Notes: generated from the letters alone by a model not told the origin. A stretch of 64,000 nt of DNA from Parvimonas sp035282405 (GCF_035282405.1 NZ_JAYKBP010000001.1:434001-498000); one strand, 5' to 3'; counted from the first letter of the stretch, positions 9,965 to 18,328 are shown. Numbers and translations: made by a program.

Positions 9965-10852
9965 ATGAAAAAAGTAGTCGGGATAAGATTCAAAGAAGCC
10001 GGAAAAATTTATTACTTTGATCCCTGTAACTTTAGTATAAATAAAAATGACAATGTAATCGTTGAAACTTCTCGTGGTATAGAATATGGAAATGTAGCCA
10101 TTGAACCAAGAGAAGTTGAAGAATCAAAACTCGTCTCTTCATTAAAACCTGTTTTGAGAATTGCCGACAATATGGATGATTATATACATGAAGAAAATAA
10201 GAAAAAAGCTAAAGATGCTATCGAAATTTGCAAAGTAAAAGCAAATGAACACGGCTTAGATATGAAATTAGTTGATTGTGAATATACTTTTGACAATCAA
10301 AAAGTAATTTTTTATTTTGTTTCTGATAATAGAATTGATTTTAGAGAATTGGTTAAAGACCTTGCATATATATTTAAAAACAGAATTGAACTTAGACAAA
10401 TTGGAGTGAGAGATCACGCAAAAATAGTTGGTGCTATCGGTTCTTGTGGACAAGTTTGTTGTTGTAAGAGATTTTTAGGAGAATTTGCTCCTGTAACTAT
10501 AAAAATGGCAAGAGATCAATCTTTATCTTTAAATCAAAACAAAATATCTGGAACATGTGGTAGACTTATGTGTTGTTTGAAATATGAACAAAATGTCTAT
10601 GAAGAAAAATTAAAAAAAATACCACCTTGTGGAACATATGTCATAACAAATGAAGGTAAAGGCATTATAGTTGACAGTTATACTCTATCAGAAATTGTAA
10701 AAGTAAAAATAGTTAATGAAGATAATAATACAGAAACTATTAGGCCGTTTTTTGTAGATGATATTGCAGTTACAAAAGAAAGAGATATGGCTTACGCTAA
10801 AAAAGATGAAGATATTCAATTTGAATATATTGAAGAATTATTACAAGGATAA
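9965..10852 (+). CDS. ricT: PSP1 domain protein RicT (YaaT)
   Basis: 295 residues. Diagnostic features are the N-terminal VVGIRFKEAGKIYYFDP, the central GAIGSCGQVCCCKRFLGEF and SGTCGRLMCCLKYEQ cysteine clusters, and the PSP1 fold. In Bacillus RicT works with RicA and RicF as an iron-sulfur-bearing complex that steers RNase Y mRNA maturation, and it was first described as sporulation protein YaaT. The clustered cysteines fit Fe-S binding. Ribosome site AGGAGG lies 6 bases before the ATG. It is a single-gene unit here, not next to holB or dnaX as in many relatives. Confidence 0.93.
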   Translation: MKKVVGIRFKEAGKIYYFDPCNFSINKNDNVIVETSRGIEYGNVAIEPREVEESKLVSSLKPVLRIADNMDDYIHEENKKKAKDAIEICKVKANEHGLDMKLVDCEYTFDNQKVIFYFVSDNRIDFRELVKDLAYIFKNRIELRQIGVRDHAKIVGAIGSCGQVCCCKRFLGEFAPVTIKMARDQSLSLNQNKISGTCGRLMCCLKYEQNVYEEKLKKIPPCGTYVITNEGKGIIVDSYTLSEIVKVKIVNEDNNTETIRPFFVDDIAVTKERDMAYAKKDEDIQFEYIEELLQG

Positions 10853-10853
10853 A

Positions 10854-10905
10854 AACTACACCCTTCCTCGATGCTTCGCATCGGGTGGGTATCCGTGAAC
10901 CTTCT
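10854..10905 (+). repeat. Palindromic intergenic repeat element, copy A
   Basis: A 52-base element starting two bases after the ricT stop. Outer CACCC pairs with GGGTG, inner CGATGC with GCATCG around a 3-base loop; a conserved tail TATCCGTGAACCTT follows. A copy with about 80 percent identity lies at 19239-19290, also directly after a plus-strand gene and before a terminator. It could be a mobile palindromic repeat or a small RNA domain; no known family was recognised. Confidence 0.6.
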
Positions 10906-10917
10906 TATTTCATAATT

Positions 10918-10950
10918 AAAAAATAGAGTTGAAACCAACTCTATTTTTTT
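10918..10950. terminator. Bidirectional terminator between ricT and dCMP deaminase
   Basis: AATAGAGTTG and CAACTCTATT form a 10-bp stem with loop AAAC. It has A-runs on the left and T7 on the right, so it works as an intrinsic terminator for both converging genes. Confidence 0.88.
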
Positions 10951-10975
10951 GTTCAATCAATTAGTTTTTTATAAT

Positions 10976-11401
10976 CTAATCTCCAATTTTAATATATTCT
11001 ATCTTGTTTTTTTCCAATAATTCTATTGCGTATTCATCCATTCTATAACTATTTTCATAGTAAATTTTTGAAATTCCCGCTTGAATTAATGCCTTAGTAC
11101 AATTTAAGCAAGGAAAATGAGTTACATAACAAGTACAACCCTTTACTTTTATTCCTTCTCTTGCACAATATAAAAGTGCATTTTGTTCTGCATGGATTGT
11201 AGCAATACAATGTCCATCTCTCATTGTATGACCTATTTCATCACATTGAGGATTCCCTGAAATTGAACCATTATATCCAGTTGAAACAATTCTATTGTCC
11301 TTATTAACTAAAACACAACCAACATAAGCCCTATCACAAGTTCCTCTTGTTGCGACCATCTTCGCCAAATCCATAAAATATTCTTCCCAAGGTTTTCTCA
11401 T
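10976..11401 (-). CDS. Deoxycytidylate deaminase (ComEB type)
   Basis: 141 residues, full length for the dCMP/cytidine deaminase fold. The catalytic HAEQNAL motif (His and Glu near residues 70-72) and the zinc-binding PCLNCTKALIQAG are intact, as is the N-terminal LAKMVATRGTCDRAYVGCVLV typical of dCMP deaminase. It converts dCMP to dUMP for thymidylate synthesis. The gene sits just after the DpnI-like gene on the same strand with a 14-base gap, so it may be the last gene of the cysS operon. RBS GGAGG lies just before the ATG. Confidence 0.9.
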   Translation of the reverse strand: MRKPWEEYFMDLAKMVATRGTCDRAYVGCVLVNKDNRIVSTGYNGSISGNPQCDEIGHTMRDGHCIATIHAEQNALLYCAREGIKVKGCTCYVTHFPCLNCTKALIQAGISKIYYENSYRMDEYAIELLEKNKIEYIKIGD

Positions 11402-11415
11402 ATTCCCTCCTATTT

Positions 11416-12186
11416 TTAAAATAATTTTCTATATTTCCCTCTTCCGATAAATTCTATAACTTTTCTATCCCTTAAAATTTGTAATTGTTGTCTAATTTTA
11501 GCTCTTACATTATTATTGTTTAAAAATTTTTTGTGAAAATAATCTTCAAAATTATACATATCAGCCAAACTAAACTCAACTGTTGGAATAAGATTTATAC
11601 AATTTAATATTTCCATTAACCAACCTCTACTTTTTATATCTTTAGTTATAAGTCGATTACTAATATTTACATAATTAATAATATCAGTCTTATTACAGAT
11701 TTCTCCATTCGAAATAATAAATATTTTTCCTTGAATAGGAATTTTATTAACTAAAATATTACAACCTATCCACCCTGCTCTTTTTGCACTTTGAGATAAG
11801 GGATTTCTCTTTTCTATTATTTCAGGTACAAAAAAATGCTTTGGAACAAATATTAAATCATTAACTTTCCATTCTACATTAGAATACCTCATAAACAAAA
11901 AATCAGGATTTTTATTACTTATTATTCTCCTTATCATAGTTTCATAAAAACCATCATTAATTTTTAAACTTACATTTTTAGTATTACTTTTTAATTCATA
12001 TTCGTTTTTACAAGAAGGGCAAAAGAAGTCCGCCACCGGTCTATTATTTTCAAAATGATTTAAATTAAAATTCCCACATCTAGGACAATACATATTTTCA
12101 TTAACCCAATTTTCGGTTAACACTCTAGCTTTTTGAGAATTTGATTTGTAATTTTTAATTTTTTCAATATCAAATTTTAAATTCAT
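11416..12186 (-). CDS. DpnI-like methyl-directed restriction endonuclease
   Basis: 256 residues from the ATG at 12186, which follows AGAAGGG. It matches remembered DpnI (254 residues) along its length: KSNSQKARVLTENWV, NHFENNRPVADFFC, RRAGWIGCNI and the C-terminal IRQQLQILRDRKVIEF. Zinc cysteines 34, 37, 56 and 59 and PD-ExK residues D53, E64 and K66 fall at the same numbers as I recall for DpnI. The C-terminal winged helix that reads methylated GATC is present. DpnI cleaves G(6mA)TC, so this host should lack Dam methylation. No methylase gene lies nearby, as expected for a type IIM enzyme. It is placed after rae1 in a housekeeping operon. Confidence 0.93.
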   Translation of the reverse strand: MNLKFDIEKIKNYKSNSQKARVLTENWVNENMYCPRCGNFNLNHFENNRPVADFFCPSCKNEYELKSNTKNVSLKINDGFYETMIRRIISNKNPDFLFMRYSNVEWKVNDLIFVPKHFFVPEIIEKRNPLSQSAKRAGWIGCNILVNKIPIQGKIFIISNGEICNKTDIINYVNISNRLITKDIKSRGWLMEILNCINLIPTVEFSLADMYNFEDYFHKKFLNNNNVRAKIRQQLQILRDRKVIEFIGRGKYRKLF

Positions 12187-12193
12187 AACCCTT

Positions 12194-12715
12194 CTACTTT
12201 CCAAATAATTTTTTCTCTATTTCATCCAATTGATTTAAAGCTTTTTCGTCTAAGGAATTGAAATAGCTTTTGTTTGTAATTCTGTTTTTAGTTTCATAAC
12301 GGTTACTTTTGTTTTTTAAATTTTCGTAACGATACAATAATTCTTTGGAAGTTAATACAATCCCACCTCTTTGTGTTACGAGTTTTTGAATAAGAGTGTC
12401 ATCCGTTCCGACCGAAACTGAAATTTTTCTTCCTATTTCATCCAATTTTTTTTCAATAAATTGGTCTGCAGTTTCATTCTGTTTCGTGTAGATAACTTCA
12501 ATTCCTTTTATAACTTCCGAACTTCCTTTAAAATTAATTTTATATGCGTCAAAGACAAGTAGCAAATCTATTCCAATTAATTTTGAAAATTCACCCATAT
12601 CATTAATTAACTCCTGTCTTGCATTTTCAAAACTCAAATTTAAAAATGGTTTGTATTTTTCCCAAGCATTTAGAATATTGTAACCATCGATTATTATTAA
12701 TTTTTTAGTTTTCAT
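12194..12715 (-). CDS. rae1: NYN domain ribosome-associated endoribonuclease Rae1 (YacP)
   Basis: 173 residues. The N-terminal KKLIIIDGYNILNAW, LLLVFDAYKI and the acidic residues around SVGTDDTLIQKLV mark the PIN-like NYN fold of YacP/Rae1. In Bacillus Rae1 cuts mRNA in the ribosomal A site. The position directly after rlmB, with an 11-base overlap, matches the Bacillus order cysS-mrnC-rlmB-rae1 and supports the call. Confidence 0.88.
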   Translation of the reverse strand: MKTKKLIIIDGYNILNAWEKYKPFLNLSFENARQELINDMGEFSKLIGIDLLLVFDAYKINFKGSSEVIKGIEVIYTKQNETADQFIEKKLDEIGRKISVSVGTDDTLIQKLVTQRGGIVLTSKELLYRYENLKNKSNRYETKNRITNKSYFNSLDEKALNQLDEIEKKLFGK

Positions 12716-13442
12716 CTCTCTGTCTTAATGCCTCATAAACTAGAATTGCACAGGCATTTGATGCGTTAAGGCTTGAAACTTTACCCTTCATTGGAAGTTT
12801 AGTTAAGAAATCACATCTCTTTCTTATGAGCTGTCCTATTCCCTTACCTTCATTTCCAATTACTATTGCAACATTTCCTTTAAAATCCATGTCTGTGTAA
12901 ATTTTTTCGGCCTCTCCACAAGCACCATAAACCCATACATTTTCTTTTTGTAATTTTAAAATTGTATCTGCAATATTAGCAACTTTTGCTATTTTTATGT
13001 GATTTACTGCTCCGGCAGATGATTTTTGAACAATTGAAGTAACCGGTGCTTGATTTCTTTTTGAAACTATAATTCCATGAACACCAACCGCTTCACAAGT
13101 ACGAATAATCGCCCCAAAATTATGTGGATCTTCAATTTCATCAAGAATTACCAAAAATAAATCTTCATTTTTATTTTTTGCGATTTGTAATATTTCTTCA
13201 ATAGTTGAATATTCAAAACTTGAAATCAATGCACAAACTCCTTGATGAACAACTCCATCTGCCATATTTTCTAATTTATGCTTATCAATTTCTGAAATTA
13301 ATATACCATTTGCCTTTGCTTTCCCAATTATTTTATTTATTGAACCTTTTAAATCGCCTTTTAAAATATATATTTTCTCTACTTTTTTATCACTTTCTAA
13401 TGCCTCTAAAACAGCATTTCTACCAAATATATAGTCACTCAT
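12705..13442 (-). CDS. rlmB: 23S rRNA (guanosine-2251-2'-O)-methyltransferase RlmB
   Basis: 245 residues from the ATG at 13442, after AAAGGG; an earlier in-frame start at 13469 would overlap cysS by 26 bases. SpoU/TrmH family with an N-terminal substrate domain (YIFGRNAVLEALES) and the C-terminal trefoil-knot motifs LDEIEDPHNFGAIIRTCEAVG, IVIGNEGKGI and LNASNACAILVYEALRQR. It methylates G2251 in the 23S P-loop. Second gene of the cysS operon; the mini-RNase III gene (mrnC) normally found between cysS and rlmB is absent. Confidence 0.92.
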   Translation of the reverse strand: MSDYIFGRNAVLEALESDKKVEKIYILKGDLKGSINKIIGKAKANGILISEIDKHKLENMADGVVHQGVCALISSFEYSTIEEILQIAKNKNEDLFLVILDEIEDPHNFGAIIRTCEAVGVHGIIVSKRNQAPVTSIVQKSSAGAVNHIKIAKVANIADTILKLQKENVWVYGACGEAEKIYTDMDFKGNVAIVIGNEGKGIGQLIRKRCDFLTKLPMKGKVSSLNASNACAILVYEALRQRDEN

Positions 13443-13443
13443 A

Positions 13444-14829
13444 TTACACCCTTTTCCAAATAACACCATTTCTAGTATCTTTCAATTCTATATTCATTTC
13501 TTTTAAAGTATCACGAATTTCATCCGCCCTTTTAAAGTCTTTATTCTTTCTAGCTTCTTCTCTTTCTTCAATAAGTTTTTCAACTTTTTCATCTAAATCA
13601 TCATCTTCTTCCTTATAGAGAAGGCCTAAAACAGAAGTTAAGTCGGAAAGCAACTTAACAGCTCCTTTTACTAATTTTAAATCAGTATTTTCATCAAATG
13701 TATTTGTATAACGAATAAGTTCATAAACTTTAGAAATAGCGTCAGCAGTATTTAAATCGTCATCCATAGAGTCTAAAAATTCTTTTTTAAACTCAAGTAA
13801 TTTAGAAACATCTGCATTTTCTCTTTCCTCACAAATTTCCAAAAGTCTTTCTAAATGTTCTTTACCATTATACATTCTTTCAAGTCCGTTTTTAGTTTGT
13901 TCCATAACTTCTCTACTGAAATTTAGAGGATTTCTATAATGAGTTGATAAAATCCAAAGCCTAATTACTTCCAAATCATATTCTTTTTGAATATCCTTTA
14001 TTGTAAAGAAATTTCCTTTTGACTTACTCATCTTTACATTATCTATATTAATCATTCCATTATGCATCCAATAATTAGCAAAAACTTTTCCATTACAACA
14101 TTCTGACTGAGCAATTTCATTTTCATGATGTGGAAATTGTAAATCTTCTCCCCCTGCATGAATATCTATTGTATCACCCAAGAATTTTTTTGCCATAACG
14201 GAACATTCAAGATGCCAACCAGGTCTTCCCATTCCCCAAGGACTTTCCCAAGCAGGTTCTGTTTCATCTTTTCTTTTTTTCCAAAGTGCAAAATCAAGAG
14301 GATTTTTCTTTTCATCAGAAATATCAATTCTTGCCCCAGCTCTTAAATCATCAATATTTTTTTTAGATAGTTTTCCATAATCTTTAGCCTTTGTAATATC
14401 AAAATAAACATTACCATCTACATTATAAGCAATTCCTTTTTCTTCTAGGACTTTTACAAATTCAATCATTTCGTCAATACATTCTGTAGCTTTTGGATGA
14501 ATTGTATGACTTTCAAAAAGATTTAATCCATAACTATCTTCAAGATATGCATCAATGTATTTTTTTGTAATATCTGTAAAAGGTACATTTTCATCTTTTG
14601 CTCTATTTATAATCTTATCATCAATATCCGTAAAATTACTAACAAATTTAACATCATAACCAATATATAAAAGATATCTTCTCAAAGTATCATAAACAAT
14701 CATAGGTCTTGAATTTCCAATATGAATATAATTATAAACAGTTGGTCCACAAACATAAATCAGTACCTTTCCTGCTTGTATAGGTTTAAAATCTTCTTTT
14801 TTTCTTGTTAATGTGTTGTAAATCTTCAT
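13444..14829 (-). CDS. cysS: Cysteinyl-tRNA synthetase
   Basis: 461 residues, the usual length. Class I signatures HIGN (TVYNYIHIGNSRP, near 30) and KMSKSKGN (near 265) are intact, as are the zinc ligands in VCGPTVY and LECSVMAKKFLG, and HHENEIAQS. It charges tRNA-Cys. First gene of cysS-rlmB-rae1-dpnI-like; transcription is controlled by the T-box leader directly upstream. The RBS GAGAGGTGT lies 4 bases before the ATG. Confidence 0.97.
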   Translation of the reverse strand: MKIYNTLTRKKEDFKPIQAGKVLIYVCGPTVYNYIHIGNSRPMIVYDTLRRYLLYIGYDVKFVSNFTDIDDKIINRAKDENVPFTDITKKYIDAYLEDSYGLNLFESHTIHPKATECIDEMIEFVKVLEEKGIAYNVDGNVYFDITKAKDYGKLSKKNIDDLRAGARIDISDEKKNPLDFALWKKRKDETEPAWESPWGMGRPGWHLECSVMAKKFLGDTIDIHAGGEDLQFPHHENEIAQSECCNGKVFANYWMHNGMINIDNVKMSKSKGNFFTIKDIQKEYDLEVIRLWILSTHYRNPLNFSREVMEQTKNGLERMYNGKEHLERLLEICEERENADVSKLLEFKKEFLDSMDDDLNTADAISKVYELIRYTNTFDENTDLKLVKGAVKLLSDLTSVLGLLYKEEDDDLDEKVEKLIEEREEARKNKDFKRADEIRDTLKEMNIELKDTRNGVIWKRV

Positions 14830-14885
14830 GTTACACCTCTCTATTTTTATTCATTGTATTCGCCACTTAAAAAATTTTTATATAA

Positions 14886-15075
14886 AACAAAACGTCCCTT
14901 GAAAAAACAAGAGACGAAAAAATTCCGCGGTTCCACTCTAATTGAAAAATCTACTTAAATTGCTATAAAGTAGCAAACAATACTCCAAGGATGCACCTTC
15001 AACTTGATGTTTCTCACCACACAACATCTCTCTTAAAATCGTTGTTTCTTTTCCTTTTCAACATATATATTCATT
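14886..15075 (-). promoter_or_regulatory. T-box leader controlling cysS
   Basis: Minus-strand leader between the promoter and cysS. It carries stem I with GGTGCATCC, whose TGC can act as a cysteine specifier codon, then the conserved T-box antiterminator sequence AGAGTGGAACCGCGG (14937-14923), then an intrinsic terminator (CGTCTCTTG / CAAGGGACG followed by TTTTGTTTT). T-box RNAs bind uncharged tRNA and open transcription when the amino acid is short. The specifier agrees with the downstream synthetase. Confidence 0.92.
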
Positions 15076-15081
15076 TATAAT

Positions 15082-15110
15082 AGAATACTAAATTATTAAG
15101 AAAAAGTCAA
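15082..15110 (-). promoter_or_regulatory. Promoter of the T-box-cysS operon
   Basis: Minus-strand TTGACT (15110-15105), 17-base spacer, TATTCT (15087-15082). It begins just past the stop of the glycerophosphodiesterase gene and leads into the T-box leader. Confidence 0.7.
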
Positions 15111-15114
15111 TATT

Positions 15115-16011
15115 TTAATTAGACTTTTCTTCTTTTATTTTTAAAAGCAAATCAACTCTATCAGTAATAATTCCATCAACTTTTTTATTTATAAGCTTTC
15201 TCATATCTTTTTCTGTATTAATTGTCCAATAACATACAGAGATATTATGTTTATGGAATTTATAAATTAAATATTTTGTATCTAAAGGCAATTTTTCAAA
15301 TTTCGGAATCATCATTGCATGAGTATTAAATTTTTTAAAACTATCATATCCAAAATATGAAGCCAAAACGACTTCAGTAGTCTTTTTCATAGATCCAGAA
15401 ATAATTATTTCTCCATGACTTATTTTTCTTAAATGTTTAAGATTATCTTCGCTGAAACTTGAAAAAATTACATTTTTTTCTAAATTGTACTCTTTTACGA
15501 ATTTGTATAAAAGTTCTGCAGACTTTAAACCAATTTCGCCCTCATCCTTAACATCAATACTATACACAACCTTATCTCCAAATTTTTCAAAAAGTGCTGA
15601 GACTTCCATTGGAAATAACCCATATTCTCTATTATCTACATAAGGAGAATCTCCATTGATATCTTTAAACTTATAACCAAAATTAAATTCCTTTAATTCA
15701 TCATATGTATAATCAATAACATTCCCTGTTCCATTTGTTGTTTCATCAATATCTTCATTATGCTGAGTTACTATTTTGCCATCTTTTGTAAGTCTAATAT
15801 CAGTTTCAAAAGCATCAACTCCCATTTCAAAAGATTTTGTAAAAGCTAATTCAGTATTTTCTGGAAATAAATGACTTGATCCTCTATGAGCAAAGACAAG
15901 CGGAAAATCTCCATTTCTAAAAACTTTTCTAGCCTTTCTTTCCTTTTTAAAACACGAAAATTGTAATAAAATATAAATTGTCAATATTAAAATTAATAAA
16001 AATAAACTCAT
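15115..16011 (-). CDS. Glycerophosphodiester phosphodiesterase, membrane-anchored
   Basis: 298 residues. One N-terminal membrane segment (MSLFLLILILTIYILLQFSC) is followed by a GDPD TIM barrel: catalytic AHRGSS near residue 41, PENTELAF, the metal-binding FETDIRLTKDGKIVTQHNE, and a C-terminal VCYWTINTEKDMRKLI with DGIITD. These enzymes split glycerophosphodiesters into glycerol-3-phosphate and an alcohol. The cysteine in LLQFSCF is not a clear lipobox, so an uncleaved anchor is more likely. Single gene between the T-box operon and a divergent promoter region. Confidence 0.9.
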   Translation of the reverse strand: MSLFLLILILTIYILLQFSCFKKERKARKVFRNGDFPLVFAHRGSSHLFPENTELAFTKSFEMGVDAFETDIRLTKDGKIVTQHNEDIDETTNGTGNVIDYTYDELKEFNFGYKFKDINGDSPYVDNREYGLFPMEVSALFEKFGDKVVYSIDVKDEGEIGLKSAELLYKFVKEYNLEKNVIFSSFSEDNLKHLRKISHGEIIISGSMKKTTEVVLASYFGYDSFKKFNTHAMMIPKFEKLPLDTKYLIYKFHKHNISVCYWTINTEKDMRKLINKKVDGIITDRVDLLLKIKEEKSN

Positions 16012-16063
16012 AAACTCATCTCCTAAAATTTTAATTACATTAATTTAAATATTTGTAAGAAAA

Positions 16064-16115
16064 ATATGATATAATTAGTATAATTATATCATATAAATAA
16101 AAATTATGATATAAT
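16064..16115 (+). promoter_or_regulatory. Promoter region of yitT with perfect 14-bp inverted repeat
   Basis: Arms at 16064-16077 and 16081-16094 are exact reverse complements (ATATGATATAATTA) separated by GTA. A third direct copy of the core ATGATATAATTA occurs at 16106-16117. Each copy carries a TATAAT that could be a -10 box; the last (16110-16115) is best placed for the gene at 16158. The palindrome may be an operator or simply overlapping divergent -10 boxes. Confidence 0.5.
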
Positions 16116-16157
16116 TATGTTGTTATATTTTATTAGAGAAATTAGCAGAGGTGTGTT

Positions 16158-17024
16158 ATGTTAGAAGAATTCTTTGGAGATAAAAAATATTTTTTAAGAA
16201 CTATTTTTTATATCCTATTAGGTGATTTAGTTTGCTCATTTGCAGTTGTCAAATTTTTAGTACCTGCTGGACTTCTTTCAGGTGGACTAGGTGGTATTGG
16301 ACTTATGATTGAGTACTTAACAGGTCTTCCTACGGGAGTATCGGTTTTTGTATTGAATTTGCCAATGATGATTGTCGGTGCATTTTTTTTGAATAAAAAG
16401 TTTATGACTTACGCATTTTTATCCACATTCATCTATTCATTTATATTAATTGCTATGCGTCATATTCCGATCGACTTAAAACTTGATAACAATATGTTAT
16501 ATGCAATTTTTGGTGGTTTCATAAATGGTCTTGGAATGGGAATTTTATTCAAAAATGGCGCTTGTCAAGGTGGACTTGATATTTTAGCAACTATTTTTAA
16601 AACAAAACTTAATGTAAACATCGGCTCATCTCTCCTGGCTATAAATGCAATCATAATAGGAGTTGCCTCTTACATATTTAGTCTTGAAAGAGGACTTCTA
16701 ACTATTGTTGCAATGTATGTAGCTTACAAAATGCTTGATAAAATCCAAATGGGTTTTGGAGATACAAAACAAATTATGATTATAACATCTAGACAAAGAG
16801 AAGTTACAGACAGAATTTTATCAGATTTGCATAGAGGTGTTACTCTTCTTCATGGAGAGGGTGCATTCACTCATAAACAACAAAATGTCGTATATTGTAT
16901 TGTAAGTACAAGACAAGTAGTGACTATAAAAAGAATATTAAGCGAAGTTGATCCGGCTTCATTTTTAATAATATCTGAAGCGTATGAAGTTAAAGGTAGA
17001 GGATTTAGAGTACAAGAAATTTAG
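16158..17024 (+). CDS. YitT family membrane protein (DUF161-DUF2179)
   Basis: 288 residues. Five to six membrane helices in the first 190 residues (LLGDLVCSFAVVKFLVPAGLLSGG, PTGVSVFVLNLPMMIVGAFFL, MLYAIFGGFINGLGMGILF, then LLTIVAMYVAYKML) are followed by a soluble DUF2179 domain of about 90 residues (QIMIITSRQREVTDRIL to the C-terminus). This is the standard YitT plan in Firmicutes; the substrate is not established. AGAGGTG precedes the ATG, and the next gene starts 12 bases later. Confidence 0.9.
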   Translation: MLEEFFGDKKYFLRTIFYILLGDLVCSFAVVKFLVPAGLLSGGLGGIGLMIEYLTGLPTGVSVFVLNLPMMIVGAFFLNKKFMTYAFLSTFIYSFILIAMRHIPIDLKLDNNMLYAIFGGFINGLGMGILFKNGACQGGLDILATIFKTKLNVNIGSSLLAINAIIIGVASYIFSLERGLLTIVAMYVAYKMLDKIQMGFGDTKQIMIITSRQREVTDRILSDLHRGVTLLHGEGAFTHKQQNVVYCIVSTRQVVTIKRILSEVDPASFLIISEAYEVKGRGFRVQEI

Positions 17025-17036
17025 GAGGAATTTGTT

Positions 17037-17867
17037 TTGAATAATATTTTAACATATAATGAACTTAAAGAGATAGCAAAAAAAATAGCAATGAAAGATA
17101 GCAGAGTTGAAAAGCTCTTTATTGAACAACTTGAATCACAAAGTATGTCCAGTAATGTAGGATTTTTTAATGTTCTATTTTTAGTAAAAGATTTATCATT
17201 TGATGATGACTCCTTTGAATATATTGGCGATTTTGGCGATATATTAACAATGTTTGAAAATACTGAAAATGAAAATGTAATTGAATATAAAATAATTTAT
17301 GAAAATTTCACTCAAGGACTTTTTAGAATAGTTTCAAAAGATTCAATGGACTCTTTAGGAGAATTAGAAGAAAAATATATTTGTGTACTTAATAAAGATG
17401 AGACCAAAAAAGCCAGTGTATATATTGAAAGAAAAACACATAAACTAACAGAAGAAGCATTTTTGGAAAATACTTGTGAATTTTTCTGGAATATCTTAAA
17501 ATTTGGAAATAAATTATATACAAAAGAATTTTTAAATGTATCAGAAGAATATAGAAAAGTTTTATCTTTACTAGATGAACATTTAAAACACTATGTTTTA
17601 TCAGAAAACAAATATGTTATAGATCTTGGAAAAGATAATAAATTAGTTTTTAACTATGTTGATACGGAAATTTTCGAAAAATATCTACACTGTTACTCAG
17701 AATTAGAACTAGAATCTCTTTGGTCTGCACTATTTAACATCTGTGGACTTTTCAGAAGACTTTCTCTTCAAATATCTCTTAACTTAAGATTTGACTACGC
17801 AAAAGAATTAGATAGAAACACAGTAACATTTTTAAGAGAATTAAAACAAAAAGCAATTAATAGATAA
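17037..17867 (+). CDS. Divergent aminoglycoside 6-adenylyltransferase (AadK/ANT6)-like protein lacking catalytic motifs
   Basis: 276 residues from a TTG start with AGGAGG 8 bases upstream. It can be aligned by eye to AadK over its length: DSRVEKLFIE with DERIRLVTLE, EYIGDFGDILTMFE with WLEIFGKRIMMQK, CEFFWNILKFG with NEFWMVSTYVV, and LESLWSALFNICGLFRRLS with QEMWKSLFTCYALFRKYS. The nucleotidyltransferase GSR motif is replaced by QLESQS and the metal-binding DYD by FFN, so adenylyl transfer is unlikely. It may be a pseudoenzyme of unknown role. Co-transcribed with yitT. Confidence 0.6.
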   Translation: MNNILTYNELKEIAKKIAMKDSRVEKLFIEQLESQSMSSNVGFFNVLFLVKDLSFDDDSFEYIGDFGDILTMFENTENENVIEYKIIYENFTQGLFRIVSKDSMDSLGELEEKYICVLNKDETKKASVYIERKTHKLTEEAFLENTCEFFWNILKFGNKLYTKEFLNVSEEYRKVLSLLDEHLKHYVLSENKYVIDLGKDNKLVFNYVDTEIFEKYLHCYSELELESLWSALFNICGLFRRLSLQISLNLRFDYAKELDRNTVTFLRELKQKAINR

Positions 17868-17899
17868 ATCGGATAATTATTTTTTCAGGAAAATAAAGT

Positions 17900-18328
17900 A
17901 TGGATAATATGAAATTTATAAAAATAACAAATGATAAGTTTGACGAATTAAAAATTTTACAAACAAAATATAAATCTGAAATAGGTGAAGAAGAACCTAC
18001 TTATGAAAATTTTCTAAATTTAAAAAGAGCAATATCAGACGAAAATATTTACTTTTTTGGTTGTATCTGTAATGGTAATTTAGTTGCTTGTTGCTCAATA
18101 AGTATGATATTTTCTACTTTTAACTACGAAAAAGGAGGAATCCTTGAAGATTTTTTCATTATCAAAGAATATAGGCACAAAGGAATAGCTAAACAATTAA
18201 TAAAATTTGCATACAAAGAAAGTAAAATAAGTTCTTTGATAGTTGGTTCTGCAGATTGTGATGTTGATATGTACAAATCATTAGGATTTAAAATTTTAAT
18301 TGGAAATATGTTAGCATTTGAAAATTAA
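17900..18328 (+). CDS. GNAT family N-acetyltransferase
   Basis: 142 residues. The acetyl-CoA binding stretch is EDFFIIKEYRHKGIAKQLIKFA, containing the R-x-x-G-x-G/A pattern (RHKGIA), followed by DVDMYKSLGFKIL near the C-terminus, where many GNATs have YxxxGF. Substrate unknown. It starts 32 bases after the ANT-like gene, so it is probably part of the same plus-strand unit. Confidence 0.82.
   Translation: MDNMKFIKITNDKFDELKILQTKYKSEIGEEEPTYENFLNLKRAISDENIYFFGCICNGNLVACCSISMIFSTFNYEKGGILEDFFIIKEYRHKGIAKQLIKFAYKESKISSLIVGSADCDVDMYKSLGFKILIGNMLAFEN

Noticed and set aside
13205..13618. 137-codon plus-strand frame across rlmB and cysS
   Set aside because: Antisense to two well-conserved genes and of low complexity.
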